From assembly GCA_964418645.1 (NCBI GenBank), contig CAYQME010000014.1, positions 1-46,186 on the forward strand: a DNA stretch of 46,186 bases, in the 5' to 3' direction. The stretch comes from JAADHG01 sp964418645 (GTDB lineage Bacteria; Bacteroidota; Bacteroidia; Flavobacteriales; Flavobacteriaceae). The notes beneath the pieces are model-generated. The model was given only the letters and a program-made list of their open reading frames with translations, did no database searches and was not told the DNA's origin. The position numbers and the translations under genes were made by a program. Position 1 is the first letter of the stretch. Every line of letters starts with the position of its first letter. Below, piece by piece: positions 24,046 through 31,453 of the stretch.

Positions 24046-24255
24046 CACTTTTATTTGACTTTTAAATTTTGAATGATTTTTATGTATGAAATGATAGGAA
24101 TTGGGATGCTTTTTTGGAGTTACATTTATTGGTTAAATTATCTTCAGTTTCAATTGACAATAATGTCCAATACCTACCTGCGGTAAGCAGGAGTGAAGCT
24201 AGGGGTTTTAAATATTAAAATCAACCGAAGTATTTTGCTTATAGTGCTTTTGTTT

Positions 24256-24320
24256 TTAACAATGGTTTATAGCTTGTTTAACAAAGCTATCCACTGTAAA
24301 ACTGCTTTTCCACGATGCCA
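24256..24320. repeat. Imperfect 65-bp direct repeat, copy A
   Basis: This stretch aligns without gaps to 25159-25223 at roughly 75% identity (my hand count is about 49 of 64). The best-conserved core is ACTGCTTTTCC-CGATG. Copy A sits just beyond the 3' end of the minus-strand lipoprotein gene. On the minus strand it can form ATAGCTT...AAGCTAT, so it may serve as a terminator. Confidence 0.6.
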
Positions 24321-24341
24321 ATTTGTTTTTTCTTTAAATTA

Positions 24342-25028
24342 CTATTCACTAGGTGCTGTTGCTGCTATTGGCGTAATCATAATATGCGCTTTATGTGTCC
24401 CAGGATTCATTATCCAAGGATAATTTGGTGCATAGGGTACTTCGGGTAAACCAGTAGATTCGGCAGTAGCCCATGGCAAATAAACCACATATCTGTATTG
24501 CGCTCCTGCAACCTCAGATGTTTTAGGGTTATATAAAGTTCCCGATCCAAAGTATATTTGTAAAGTCGATCCAGCCTTACCCATAGCAAGTTTACCTGAT
24601 TTCACTTCTTCCTCTCGAATATTAAATATTTCCGTTGTGGTTTTTCCTTGTGATCGCAATGCTCTTCCTCTTGCCATAAAAGGTTCAAGATCTTTGTGAT
24701 AGCAAGCTGCGCTAAATCCATCTCGATTAGGATTATCTGCTAAACAAATAAACTCATTATGTCCTTCTTTCAGCGTAACAAATTCACCTGCCATATTGTA
24801 TCCAATGACTTTACATCCCATTCTGCTTTCTTTTGGAGCAGCCATTAATGCGGTAGCGATTAAAGCTTCATTGGTATTAATTGGTATTAATTGTTCATTA
24901 ACCTCTTCTGACGCGTTGTTTATTAATTCGGTTTCACTTTCAGTTGATTCTTGCTTGGTATCTTTATCCTTTGAATTACATGAAACCAAAATTCCAGTAA
25001 AAATAAACACTATAAATAGTTTATTCAT
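24342..25028 (-). CDS. Hypothetical lipoprotein
   Basis: 228 residues. The signal peptide ends in ILVSC (Cys17), a good lipobox, followed by an acidic/Ser-Thr linker (residues 18-45). The globular part (about 50-228) contains three Cys (around 73, 94 and 109) and features such as YNMAGEFVTLKEG, CLADNPNRDGFSAACYH and HKAHIMITP. I do not recognise the family, although the even, ordered composition suggests a conserved enzyme-like or binding domain. It is flanked by the imperfect direct repeats A and B. No operon partner: rdgB lies 221 bp upstream. Confidence 0.7.
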   Translation of the reverse strand: MNKLFIVFIFTGILVSCNSKDKDTKQESTESETELINNASEEVNEQLIPINTNEALIATALMAAPKESRMGCKVIGYNMAGEFVTLKEGHNEFICLADNPNRDGFSAACYHKDLEPFMARGRALRSQGKTTTEIFNIREEEVKSGKLAMGKAGSTLQIYFGSGTLYNPKTSEVAGAQYRYVVYLPWATAESTGLPEVPYAPNYPWIMNPGTHKAHIMITPIAATAPSE

Positions 25029-25158
25029 GATTAAATATTTTTAGATAGTTATACAATGTTACGTTGTCATTAGTTTCTATGAATGAATTTAATTCGAAGC
25101 TAATTTAGGTTTTAAATTTTAAAATTAAGTTAAACACTTAGTTTTAAGCACTTTATTA

Positions 25159-25223
25159 TTAACAAATGTTTATAAACTATTAAAAAAAGCAACCAACTGC
25201 AATACTGCTTTTCCGCGATGTCC
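25159..25223. repeat. Imperfect 65-bp direct repeat, copy B
   Basis: Partner of 24256-24320 in the same orientation. It lies just beyond the 3' end of minus-strand rdgB. Read on the minus strand, AAAAGCA...TGCTTTTTTT forms a terminator-like stem with a T tail. A further hairpin, ATTCCTGC-GTAG-GCAGGAAT, lies at 25229-25248 between the repeat and the rdgB stop codon. Confidence 0.6.
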
Positions 25224-25228
25224 GATTT

Positions 25229-25248
25229 ATTCCTGCGTAGGCAGGAAT
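25229..25248. repeat. Short palindrome at the rdgB 3' end
   Basis: ATTCCTGC (25229-25236), loop GTAG, GCAGGAAT (25241-25248): a perfect 8-bp stem ending one base before the rdgB stop codon. The sequence CCTGC..GGCAGGAATC recurs in the repeat upstream of hisS (39935-39979), so this is probably a minimal member of the dispersed palindrome family. Confidence 0.6.
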
Positions 25249-25249
25249 C

Positions 25250-25825
25250 TCATAATTTGGACAAGAAATATATTAATTGTCTTATAGCTTTTCCTCTATG
25301 ACTTATTTCATTCTTTAACTCCAAATCAATTTCAGCAAAGTTTTCATCAAAACCCTTTGGTTTAAAAATAGGATCGTAGCCAAAGCCTTTTTTACCATGT
25401 TTTGTTAATGTAATCTCACCTTTGCAAATGCCAGTAAAAGTTTCAAGCTTATTGTCTAGATGTAATGCAATAACGGTTTTAAATTGAGCAGAGCGATTTG
25501 GCCTGTTTTTCAAATCATTTAAAAGCTTATCCATATTATCATTAGCATCACGTTGCTCACCAGCATACCGTGCCGAATAGATTCCAGGAGCTCCATGTAA
25601 AACGGTTACCTCAAGTCCAGTATCGTCTGCAAAACAATCAAAACCATATTTTTCTTTAATATAATTTGCTTTTTGAATAGCATTGCCTTCAATGGTACTC
25701 TGTGTTTCTGGAACATCTTCAAAACAACTAATATCTTTTAAACTTAACAGAGTCATTGAATTAGGTAAAAGAGCTTGTACTTCTTTGAGTTTATTTGAGT
25801 TGTTAGTGGCGAAAACGAGTTGCAT
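25250..25825 (-). CDS. rdgB: Non-canonical purine NTP pyrophosphatase RdgB/HAM1
   Basis: 191 residues, full length for the family. It hydrolyses dITP, ITP and XTP to monophosphates, keeping deaminated purines out of DNA and RNA. Motifs present: ATNNSNKLKEVQALL (phosphate binding), CFADDTGLEVTVLHGAPGIY with the catalytic Asp, GKKGFGYDPIFKP (base specificity) and ISHRGKAIRQL at the C-terminus. A minus-strand -7 box TACCTTTG lies at 25849-25856. Monocistronic by layout. Confidence 0.97.
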   Translation of the reverse strand: MQLVFATNNSNKLKEVQALLPNSMTLLSLKDISCFEDVPETQSTIEGNAIQKANYIKEKYGFDCFADDTGLEVTVLHGAPGIYSARYAGEQRDANDNMDKLLNDLKNRPNRSAQFKTVIALHLDNKLETFTGICKGEITLTKHGKKGFGYDPIFKPKGFDENFAEIDLELKNEISHRGKAIRQLIYFLSKL

Positions 25826-25848
25826 AATTATTTATAAAGCTACGAGTC

Positions 25849-25856
25849 AAAGGTAA
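25849..25856 (-). promoter_or_regulatory. rdgB promoter -7 box
   Basis: The plus strand reads CAAAGGTA, i.e. TACCTTTG on the minus strand, 24 bp before the rdgB ATG and a full match to TAnnTTTG. A -33 element is not evident. Confidence 0.55.
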
Positions 25857-25940
25857 AATTATAATGGTTTAAATAAAAAATTATGCTAAATTAGTTTGAC
25901 TATTGATATATAAATTGTAGGATATAATAAACCTAAATTA

Positions 25941-26609
25941 ATGACTATAGAAAACACAAGTTGTTCTTCTGAAGCAACAAATCAAGAGCAGGACTTAAAA
26001 TTGCATTGGAACAATGCCTATAATAAAACTGAAGTAAACAAACTTGGTTGGTATGAGGAAAACCTGGAGCCTTCCTTACGATTAATTAATAAATGTAATT
26101 TGAATCCTGATGCCTCAATACTAAATGTAGGCGCTGGAGCAACAACACTTATTGATGAACTGTTGAAACAAGGATTTACAAAAGTTATTGCTAATGATTT
26201 AAGTAAAACTGCTTTAGAAAAACTAAAAGAACGACTAGGAGAAAAAAGGCAAAACATAAAATGGATTATAGATGATTTAACAAATCCAACCAAGTTAATT
26301 AACTTAAATAAAATTGATTTATGGCACGATAGGGCAGTGTTGCATTTTTTTAATGATGAAAATGAGCAAGACACATATTTTAATCTAGTTAAAACGCTTG
26401 TAAAGAATAACGGATATGTAATAATAGCTACGTTTAATCTTGATGGAGCGACAAAATGTAGCGGTCTTCATGTGCATAGATATAACCAGCAAATGCTTCA
26501 AGAAAAATTAGGTGAAGGTTTTGAATTGTTAGAAGCTTTTGATTATACATATACAATGCCATCTGGCGATACAAGAGCTTATGTTTATACACTATTCAGA
26601 AAAAATTAA
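25941..26609 (+). CDS. Class I SAM-dependent methyltransferase
   Basis: 222 residues with a Rossmann-fold methyltransferase domain. Motif I is ILNVGAGATTLIDELL (residues ~61-76), with an acidic end of strand 2 at VIANDLS and motif IV at IDLWHDRAVLHFF. The N-terminal HWNNAYNKTEVNKLGWYE motif and C-terminal KCSGLHVHRYN match a small-molecule methyltransferase family of unknown substrate (thiopurine/tellurite-type layout). The GDSL hydrolase gene follows after 4 bp, implying a two-gene operon. Confidence 0.87.
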   Translation: MTIENTSCSSEATNQEQDLKLHWNNAYNKTEVNKLGWYEENLEPSLRLINKCNLNPDASILNVGAGATTLIDELLKQGFTKVIANDLSKTALEKLKERLGEKRQNIKWIIDDLTNPTKLINLNKIDLWHDRAVLHFFNDENEQDTYFNLVKTLVKNNGYVIIATFNLDGATKCSGLHVHRYNQQMLQEKLGEGFELLEAFDYTYTMPSGDTRAYVYTLFRKN

Positions 26610-26613
26610 ATAA

Positions 26614-27174
26614 ATGCATACACCTAAAATTGTTTGTATTGGAGATAGTATAACTTTTGGTTATGAGATTGAAAATACACAAAAGTGGACAACCTTATTA
26701 AATAATGAAATAAATTTTGAAGTGATTAATTGTGGTGTAAATGGCGATACTACAGCAGGAATGCTAAGCCGATTTCAGCATGTCATTGAAACTCATAATC
26801 CGTCACATGTTATTTTAACAGGAGGCACAAACGATTTATGGTTTGGTTTAAAAGATGAGCATATTATTTCAAATATTCATGCCATGGCTAAACTTGCAAA
26901 ACATTACGACATTAAAATAATTATTGGCATACCAACACCGTTTTTTAATTTGAATGAATTAAATTTTGTGCAAGAGAATTATTCAGAATGTATAAGAAGT
27001 TATAAGAGAATGTTAATTGATTACTGTACTGAAAAAGAATTTCCTTATATTCAATTTTCAAATAATTTACTTCAAGAACATTTTTTAGATGATGGCTTAC
27101 ATCCTAATGAAAAAGGGCAAATAATCATGATGAAAAATGCTAATCAGGTTTTAAAAAAAATATTGAATTATTAA
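26614..27174 (+). CDS. SGNH/GDSL-family hydrolase
   Basis: 186 residues with all four SGNH blocks: CIGDSITFGYE (nucleophile Ser12), CGVNGDTTAG (Gly), GGTNDLW (Asn) and DGLHPNEKG (Asp/His). The length and motif spacing resemble TesA-like arylesterases/lysophospholipases, but there is no signal peptide, so it is cytosolic. It is probably co-transcribed with the methyltransferase 4 bp upstream. Substrate unknown. Confidence 0.92.
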   Translation: MHTPKIVCIGDSITFGYEIENTQKWTTLLNNEINFEVINCGVNGDTTAGMLSRFQHVIETHNPSHVILTGGTNDLWFGLKDEHIISNIHAMAKLAKHYDIKIIIGIPTPFFNLNELNFVQENYSECIRSYKRMLIDYCTEKEFPYIQFSNNLLQEHFLDDGLHPNEKGQIIMMKNANQVLKKILNY

Positions 27175-27220
27175 TTTATATTTTATGATAAAAATCAGTA
27201 GAAAAAAAATTAAAGTCTGC

Positions 27221-27228
27221 TAACTTTG
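27221..27228 (+). promoter_or_regulatory. Promoter -7 box for the HPF-like gene
   Basis: TAACTTTG matches TAnnTTTG, 31 bp before the ATG at 27260. No -33 TTG is visible at the usual distance; the upstream stretch is an A-tract. Confidence 0.5.
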
Positions 27229-27259
27229 AGTATACATTTAACTTAATATATAAAACACT

Positions 27260-27562
27260 ATGACAGTAAATATTCAATATGTTCATATGGCAACCAGTGA
27301 AGCAATGAACGAATATGTGACCAGAAAATTACAAAAATTAGGTAAAAAGTACGAATGGATTATTAATGCGCAAGTACATTTTGAGCATGAAAACAACGCG
27401 AAAACTAGAGGAAAAATTTGTAAAATGGAGTTAAGTATTCCTGGACCTCGAATATTTGCAATCTCTAATGAAGAGAATTATGAAAGTGCTGTAAAAAACA
27501 CCATTAAAGATCTTGAAAAACAGTTAAAAAAACGGAAGCAAACATTTCATGCACATCAATAA
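27260..27562 (+). CDS. HPF/RaiA-family ribosome hibernation factor (short form)
   Basis: 100 residues, the short HPF type without a C-terminal dimerisation domain. The beta-alpha-beta-beta-beta-alpha layout fits: VNIQYVHMATSEAMNEYVTR (strand and helix 1), then INAQVHFEHEN, CKMELSIPGPRIFAIS, and the C-terminal helix ESAVKNTIKDLEKQLKKRK, which is very basic and would contact 16S rRNA. Such proteins stabilise inactive ribosomes in slow growth. It has its own promoter and a strong shared terminator at 27566-27597. Confidence 0.9.
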   Translation: MTVNIQYVHMATSEAMNEYVTRKLQKLGKKYEWIINAQVHFEHENNAKTRGKICKMELSIPGPRIFAISNEENYESAVKNTIKDLEKQLKKRKQTFHAHQ

Positions 27563-27565
27563 AAT

Positions 27566-27597
27566 AAAAAAAGGAGCTTTTAAAAGCTCCTTTTTTT
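27566..27597. terminator. Bidirectional terminator
   Basis: GGAGCTTT (27573-27580) and AAAGCTCC (27583-27590) form a perfect stem flanked by seven A on the left and seven T on the right, so it works on both strands. It separates the HPF-like gene from the convergent membrane-protein gene. Confidence 0.92.
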
Positions 27598-27613
27598 ATT
27601 TTAGTTAATATGT

Positions 27614-28021
27614 TTAATCTCTGCCCAATAGCCAACCTATAACACCACCAGCAATAGCAAAGCGAACACCAAAAGTAAGTGCTCCAGTAATAATACCAGT
27701 TAAATCGGTTAATCCAGTTGTAGTTGAAAACAGTTCTAATGCAGGTAATCCTCCTAGAAATAGTCCAATAATAAGACCAGCTTTGGTTCCAGTTGCAAAC
27801 GTTTTAATTTGTGCCCATCTACTAAAAATTATTGTTACTAAAGTAGCATACAATACTTCCATTAGAATAATTGTAGGAACGTTTAATTCAGCAGAAATAG
27901 CTTCAACACCTGGTCCATTAAGAGCATGAAGACCTAGAGAACCAAGGACTACGTAGATTAAATAACCTAGTCCAAATAGGGCTACTGTTCCACCAAGAAC
28001 AGCTAATACATTATTTTTCAT
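27614..28021 (-). CDS. Small integral membrane protein of unknown function
   Basis: 135 residues with about four hydrophobic helices (roughly 5-28, 46-64, 79-97 and 105-131), Gly-rich in the last helix (FGVRFAIAGGVIGWLLGRD). Only a short hydrophilic loop (SRWAQIKTFATGT) is charged. I cannot place it in a named family. A perfect hairpin (28036-28057) lies 15 bp before its ATG, between it and rlmH. Confidence 0.7.
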   Translation of the reverse strand: MKNNVLAVLGGTVALFGLGYLIYVVLGSLGLHALNGPGVEAISAELNVPTIILMEVLYATLVTIIFSRWAQIKTFATGTKAGLIIGLFLGGLPALELFSTTTGLTDLTGIITGALTFGVRFAIAGGVIGWLLGRD

Positions 28022-28035
28022 TGTATTTAGTTTTA

Positions 28036-28057
28036 AAAACTTCGCAATCGAAGTTTT
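28036..28057 (-). terminator. Hairpin between rlmH and the downstream membrane-protein gene
   Basis: AAAACTTCG (28036-28044), loop CAAT, CGAAGTTTT (28049-28057): a perfect 9-bp stem. On the minus strand a T run follows, so it can end the rlmH transcript. It is only about 15 bp before the next ATG, so if that gene is transcribed from upstream it would instead be a 5' untranslated hairpin. Confidence 0.55.
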
Positions 28058-28134
28058 GTTAGTTGTTCTAAATATACAAAATATAAATTATTGATTATAA
28101 AAGAGATGTATTTCCTTATTAGTTTATTGGAAAT

Positions 28135-28607
28135 TTATTTATAATGATAGGGTTCGTTTCTTAGAATTGTAAATCTTCTATACAGTTGCTCAATAAAAAA
28201 TAAACATACCATTTGGTGTGAGAATGTCATTTTAGATAATGAGAGTTTCCCTTGTGCTTTATTATAAACATCTTGTGAAAAACCGTAAGGGCCTCCAATT
28301 ACAAAAACAAGTTGTTTTATACCAGAATTAATGTGCTTTTGTAGGTAATTAGAAAACGAAACTGAATCTTGTTGTTTTCCGTTTTCATCTAGTAGAATTA
28401 AAACATCCGAATTAGAAACTTTATTTAAAATGAGTTCACCTTCTTTTTGTTTTTGTTGAGTTTCGGTTAAGTTTTTAACCTTTTTTAGATCAGGAATTAT
28501 TTCAAGATTGAATTTTATATAATGTCTCAAGCGTTTTTGGTAATCACCAATAAGTTGTTGTAATTGGGAGTTATCGGTTTTGCAATAGTTATAAGTTTAA
28601 CTGTCAT
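28135..28607 (-). pseudogene. rlmH: RlmH 23S rRNA methyltransferase, reading frame interrupted by a 1-base frameshift
   Basis: RlmH methylates N3 of pseudouridine 1915 in 23S rRNA. The main frame (ending GGPYGFSQDVYNKAQG and RNEPYHYK, with the SPOUT knot) has no ATG upstream and could start only at an internal TTG (28530, 131 residues). The true start is ATG at 28607: MTVKLITIAK in frame, after which frame 0 ends at a stop 16 codons later (28527-28529), while the next frame continues TDNSQLQQLIGDYQKRLRHY. Joining them gives 157 residues, the normal RlmH length. The junction is GCAAAACCG, where a loss of one A from a five-A run explains it. It could be a sequencing indel, a real mutation, or -1 slippage. 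Confidence 0.85.
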
Positions 28608-28633
28608 ATGACAAAATTACCATTTTTAAGTAT

Positions 28634-29074
28634 CTATTTACTAAATAGAACCTTTACAATTTTGCTAACTTTGTTATAATCCCAAAAAAGCAAATATAAA
28701 TTTGCAAGAAGCATCATTCCAGCAATATATGGTGTGCCAGTAAAGTTCATAGCTACAACAATGATAAAAATATTGATTATTATTGGTAAGTATATTATTG
28801 CGCCTAATGTTGATGTTTTTGGTATAACAATTAAAAATGCCGCAAGTAGTTGCATAAAACCGAGGAAATTCCAATAAAAACCAGTTCTGTATAAAGCTTC
28901 AAAAAAGAATCCTACAGGAGAATCTAATCCTAAAATGGTAAAGCGTTCGCCTAAGAGCTTTTTTAAGCCTGAAGGCAAAAAGGCTATAGCTAGTAATATT
29001 CTGGTCGCCCAAGTAAATAGTCTGAATATTTTTAAATCATGAAGATTAGAATTTAGTTTTTCAATTGAATTCAT
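28634..29074 (-). CDS. DoxX-like membrane protein
   Basis: 146 residues with four membrane helices (roughly 20-40, 63-85, 86-106 and 112-133). The first helix contains RILLAIAFLPSGLKKLL, the pattern of the DoxX family, and FGLGMQLLA-like helix 2 (YWNFLGFMQLLAAFLIVIP) agrees. Family members are membrane proteins of disputed role, sometimes linked to redox or sulfur metabolism. It is divergent from nadC and lies upstream of rlmH with a 27-bp gap. Confidence 0.75.
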   Translation of the reverse strand: MNSIEKLNSNLHDLKIFRLFTWATRILLAIAFLPSGLKKLLGERFTILGLDSPVGFFFEALYRTGFYWNFLGFMQLLAAFLIVIPKTSTLGAIIYLPIIINIFIIVVAMNFTGTPYIAGMMLLANLYLLFWDYNKVSKIVKVLFSK

Positions 29075-29163
29075 AACGCAAGTGTTGTTTAATCATTGAC
29101 GATTACATATTTATTTTGTTACATTCAAAAATCAATTCCTATTTTAGCAATAAAGAAAAAGTA

Positions 29164-30021
29164 ATGATAAGCAAAGCCCAATTTGAAAAAGAAATTGATA
29201 TTATTATCGCCAATGCCATTAGGGAAGATGTAGGCGATGGCGACCTTAGTTCTTTAGCTTGTATTCCAGCTACAGCAAAAGGTAAAGCAAAACTGCTAGT
29301 GAAAGATGAAGGTGTAATTGCTGGCGTTGAATTTGCGAAACAAGTGTTTGCTTATATAGATAAAGAAATATTTGTTGAAACGCTTGTTAAGGATGGCTCC
29401 GAGGTGTCTTTTGGTGATATTGTGTTTTATGTTGAAGGAGCTTCGCAATCTATTTTAAAGGCGGAGCGTTTACTACTTAATGCCATGCAACGCATGAGTG
29501 CTATTGCAACCAAAACAAAGCAGTTTGTAGATTTATTAGAAGGTACAGAAACCAAAATATTAGATACCAGAAAGACAACTCCAGGAATTCGTGCCTTAGA
29601 AAAATGGGCTGTAAAAATTGGCGGAGGAGAGAATCATAGGTTCGCATTATATGATATGATTATGCTAAAGGATAATCATATAGATTTTGCTGGGGGAATT
29701 ACAAAAGCCATTGATTTAACTAAGCAATATTTAAAGGACACCCATTGTGATTTAAAAATTATTGTGGAAGCTAGAAATCTTGATGAGATTGAAGAAATTT
29801 TACAAAGCAAAGGGGTGTATCGTATATTATTTGATAATTTTAACTATGCTGACACACAAAAAGCTGTTGCAATGATTGGCAACCAGTGTTTAACAGAATC
29901 GTCGGGAGGGATTAACGAAAATACGATACGCAAATATGCTGAGTGTGGTGTAGATTATATTTCAAGTGGTGCTTTAACACATTCGGTATATAATATGGAT
30001 TTAAGTTTAAAAGCTGTTTAA
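29164..30021 (+). CDS. nadC: Nicotinate-nucleotide pyrophosphorylase (carboxylating) NadC
   Basis: 285 residues from the ATG at 29164. An in-frame TTG at 29116 would add 16 residues (LHSKINSYFSNKEKV) not expected in the family. The enzyme converts quinolinate and PRPP to NaMN, the branch point of de novo NAD synthesis. Motifs: EDVGDGDLSS at the N-terminus, TRKTTPGIRALEKWAVKIGG (substrate binding), LKDNHI and the VEARNLDE and SSGGINENT stretches of the alpha/beta barrel. The YihY gene follows after 1 bp, so nadC heads a three-gene operon. Confidence 0.97.
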   Translation: MISKAQFEKEIDIIIANAIREDVGDGDLSSLACIPATAKGKAKLLVKDEGVIAGVEFAKQVFAYIDKEIFVETLVKDGSEVSFGDIVFYVEGASQSILKAERLLLNAMQRMSAIATKTKQFVDLLEGTETKILDTRKTTPGIRALEKWAVKIGGGENHRFALYDMIMLKDNHIDFAGGITKAIDLTKQYLKDTHCDLKIIVEARNLDEIEEILQSKGVYRILFDNFNYADTQKAVAMIGNQCLTESSGGINENTIRKYAECGVDYISSGALTHSVYNMDLSLKAV

Positions 30022-30022
30022 A

Positions 30023-30958
30023 ATGACCAAACGTATAGAAGATAAACTAGATAAAATACCAATACTTAACTTATTAGTTAGAATTCTTAAAAAAATAAAA
30101 CTCCCAGGTTTTGAAGGCTTATCTATTTATGATCTTTTTGAAATGTATGTCATTGGGATAGTTAAAGGCGCATTAACATCCAGAGCCGGAGCCATTGCTT
30201 TTAGCTTTTTTACGGCGATTTTTCCGTTTTTAATATTTGTGTTAATTCTTATTCCTTATGTTCCTGTTGATAATTTTCATGATGATTTTATGCGTTTTTT
30301 AGAATCGTTTTTACCTCCTAGTACTTCCGATTTTTTCTTTAATAATATTTTTGGTGATATAGAAAGCACCAATAGAGGAGGTTTATTGTCTTCGGTGTTT
30401 TTATTGTCTATTCTGCTAATGGCTAATGGTATAAACTCTGTGTTTTCAGGGTTCGAAAATTCGTATCACACACAATTTAATCGCAATATATTTAAACAAT
30501 ATTTGTATGCAACAGGAGTAGCTATTATATTGGCATTACTTGTAATGATAACAGTAATTGTTCTTGGGTATTTTGAAATATATATAATTCAAAGTCTTGA
30601 GAAAAAAGGAATTATTGGTCAAGATCAAGGTCAAATAGGGGTTGTAATAGCAAAATATTTGTTTTTTGTAATTATGATTTACATAACTACAGCAACCCTA
30701 TATTATTTTGGTACTGCAGAAGGTAAGTTATCTCGTTTCTTTTCCATTGGAGCTTTATTTACTACACTACTTATTCTACTAACATCGTATTTATTTGGTG
30801 TCTATATTGAGAATTTTTCGCAATACAATAAATTGTATGGATCTATAGGTGCATTATTGATCTTGCTTTTGTATCTCTGGCTTAATTCTAATATTTTATT
30901 GTTGGGTTATGAACTAAATGCGTCTTTAAATCGTTTAAAAAAGAAAACTAAATTATAA
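30023..30958 (+). CDS. YihY/BrkB family inner-membrane protein
   Basis: 311 residues with six hydrophobic helices. Family motifs include GALTSRAGAIAFSFFTAIFPF at the first helix, ANGINSVFSGFENSYHTQFN in the middle and LYGSIGALLILLLYLWLNSN near the end. The family was once wrongly called ribonuclease BN; the current view is an integral membrane protein of unknown transport role. It begins 1 bp after nadC and overlaps the DUF2147 ATG by one base (TAATG). Confidence 0.92.
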   Translation: MTKRIEDKLDKIPILNLLVRILKKIKLPGFEGLSIYDLFEMYVIGIVKGALTSRAGAIAFSFFTAIFPFLIFVLILIPYVPVDNFHDDFMRFLESFLPPSTSDFFFNNIFGDIESTNRGGLLSSVFLLSILLMANGINSVFSGFENSYHTQFNRNIFKQYLYATGVAIILALLVMITVIVLGYFEIYIIQSLEKKGIIGQDQGQIGVVIAKYLFFVIMIYITTATLYYFGTAEGKLSRFFSIGALFTTLLILLTSYLFGVYIENFSQYNKLYGSIGALLILLLYLWLNSNILLLGYELNASLNRLKKKTKL

Positions 30959-31383
30959 TGAAAGTATTTTTTTTTCTGTTTTTAATGTTTGTTTTACCAT
31001 TTTCTGTATCTGCTCAAGATATATTAGGAAAATGGAAAACCGTTGATGGTGAAACCGGAGAAGAAAAATCTATTGTGGAAATTTATGAGGATAATGGAAA
31101 AATTTTCGGAAAAGTGATTGATATTTTAAATCCTCAGCAAAGAGATGCATTGTGCGAAAAGTGTCATGGTGATGAATATAATACTCCAGTAATGGGTTTG
31201 GTTTTAATAAAGTCTATGCAAAAGGTAGGCAATGTTTATAAAGGGGGTACAATTTTTGATCCAGAGCGAGGTAAAAAATATAGATGTAGATTAGCTATTG
31301 ATAAAGATAATCCTGACTTACTTCAGGTGAGAGGTTATATTTCTTTTTTATATGCATCACAATATTGGATTAGAGTAAAGTAA
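30958..31383 (+). CDS. DUF2147 domain-containing exported protein
   Basis: 141 residues with a signal peptide (about 1-20, ending VSAQ) and the full DUF2147 pattern: DILGKWKTVDGETGEEKSIV at the start (the lipocalin-like W.T.D), EDNGKIFGKVIDI, GLVLIKSMQKVGNVYKGGTI, the ILxPERGKKYRCRL-like stretch and the C-terminal WIRVK. Periplasmic; no known ligand. Coupled to the YihY gene and ends just before a terminator at 31398-31426. Confidence 0.92.
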   Translation: MKVFFFLFLMFVLPFSVSAQDILGKWKTVDGETGEEKSIVEIYEDNGKIFGKVIDILNPQQRDALCEKCHGDEYNTPVMGLVLIKSMQKVGNVYKGGTIFDPERGKKYRCRLAIDKDNPDLLQVRGYISFLYASQYWIRVK

Positions 31384-31397
31384 ATTTCAAAAATTAT

Positions 31398-31426
31398 AAA
31401 AACCACTCAAAGTATAAGTAGTTTTT
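31398..31426 (+). terminator. Terminator of the nadC-yihY-DUF2147 operon
   Basis: AAAAACCACT (31398-31407) pairs with AGTAGTTTTT (31417-31426) with one mismatch and a 9-nt loop. It lies 14 bp after the DUF2147 stop and immediately before the priA promoter. Confidence 0.65.
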
Positions 31427-31440
31427 ATGTGGAAACATTT

Positions 31441-31448
31441 TACCTTTG
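31441..31448 (+). promoter_or_regulatory. priA promoter -7 box
   Basis: TACCTTTG, a full match to TAnnTTTG, lies only 5 bp before the ATG at 31454. It therefore sits inside the longer ORF (from 31427) and argues that the true priA start is 31454 with a nearly leaderless mRNA. Confidence 0.6.
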
Positions 31449-31453
31449 ATGTA

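Larger units (their letters stand above)
23711..24341. other. 630-bp gene-poor region: helicase leader, small ORF, hairpin and repeat
   Basis: From left to right on the plus strand: the helicase leader (23711 to about 24031, transcribed leftwards) with a small perfect hairpin TATAGC-ATT-GCTATA (23848-23862); a minus-strand 19-codon ORF (23928-23987); the -7 box TATCTTTG of the minus strand (24038-24045); a short CCTGC/GCAGG hairpin (24177-24191); and repeat copy A (24256-24320). No gene of ordinary length is visible on either strand. Confidence 0.6.

Noticed and set aside
24073..24186. Plus-strand 37-residue hydrophobic ORF in the helicase/lipoprotein gap
   Set aside because: AT-rich, with four in-frame Met codons near the start, no promoter, and ending in the CCTGC hairpin. 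Likely chance.
24193..24423. Plus-strand ORF of 76 residues running into the lipoprotein 3' end
   Set aside because: It crosses the imperfect repeat and the antisense of the lipoprotein gene. The hydrophobic look comes from AT-rich sequence, and no promoter or start context supports it.
29116..29163. TTG-initiated extension of nadC
   Set aside because: The extra 16 residues are not expected in NadC and the ATG at 29164 gives the normal N-terminus.
31427..31453. ATG-initiated 9-residue extension of priA
   Set aside because: The -7 box TACCTTTG lies between this ATG and the one at 31454, so the upstream ATG is probably not in the mRNA.
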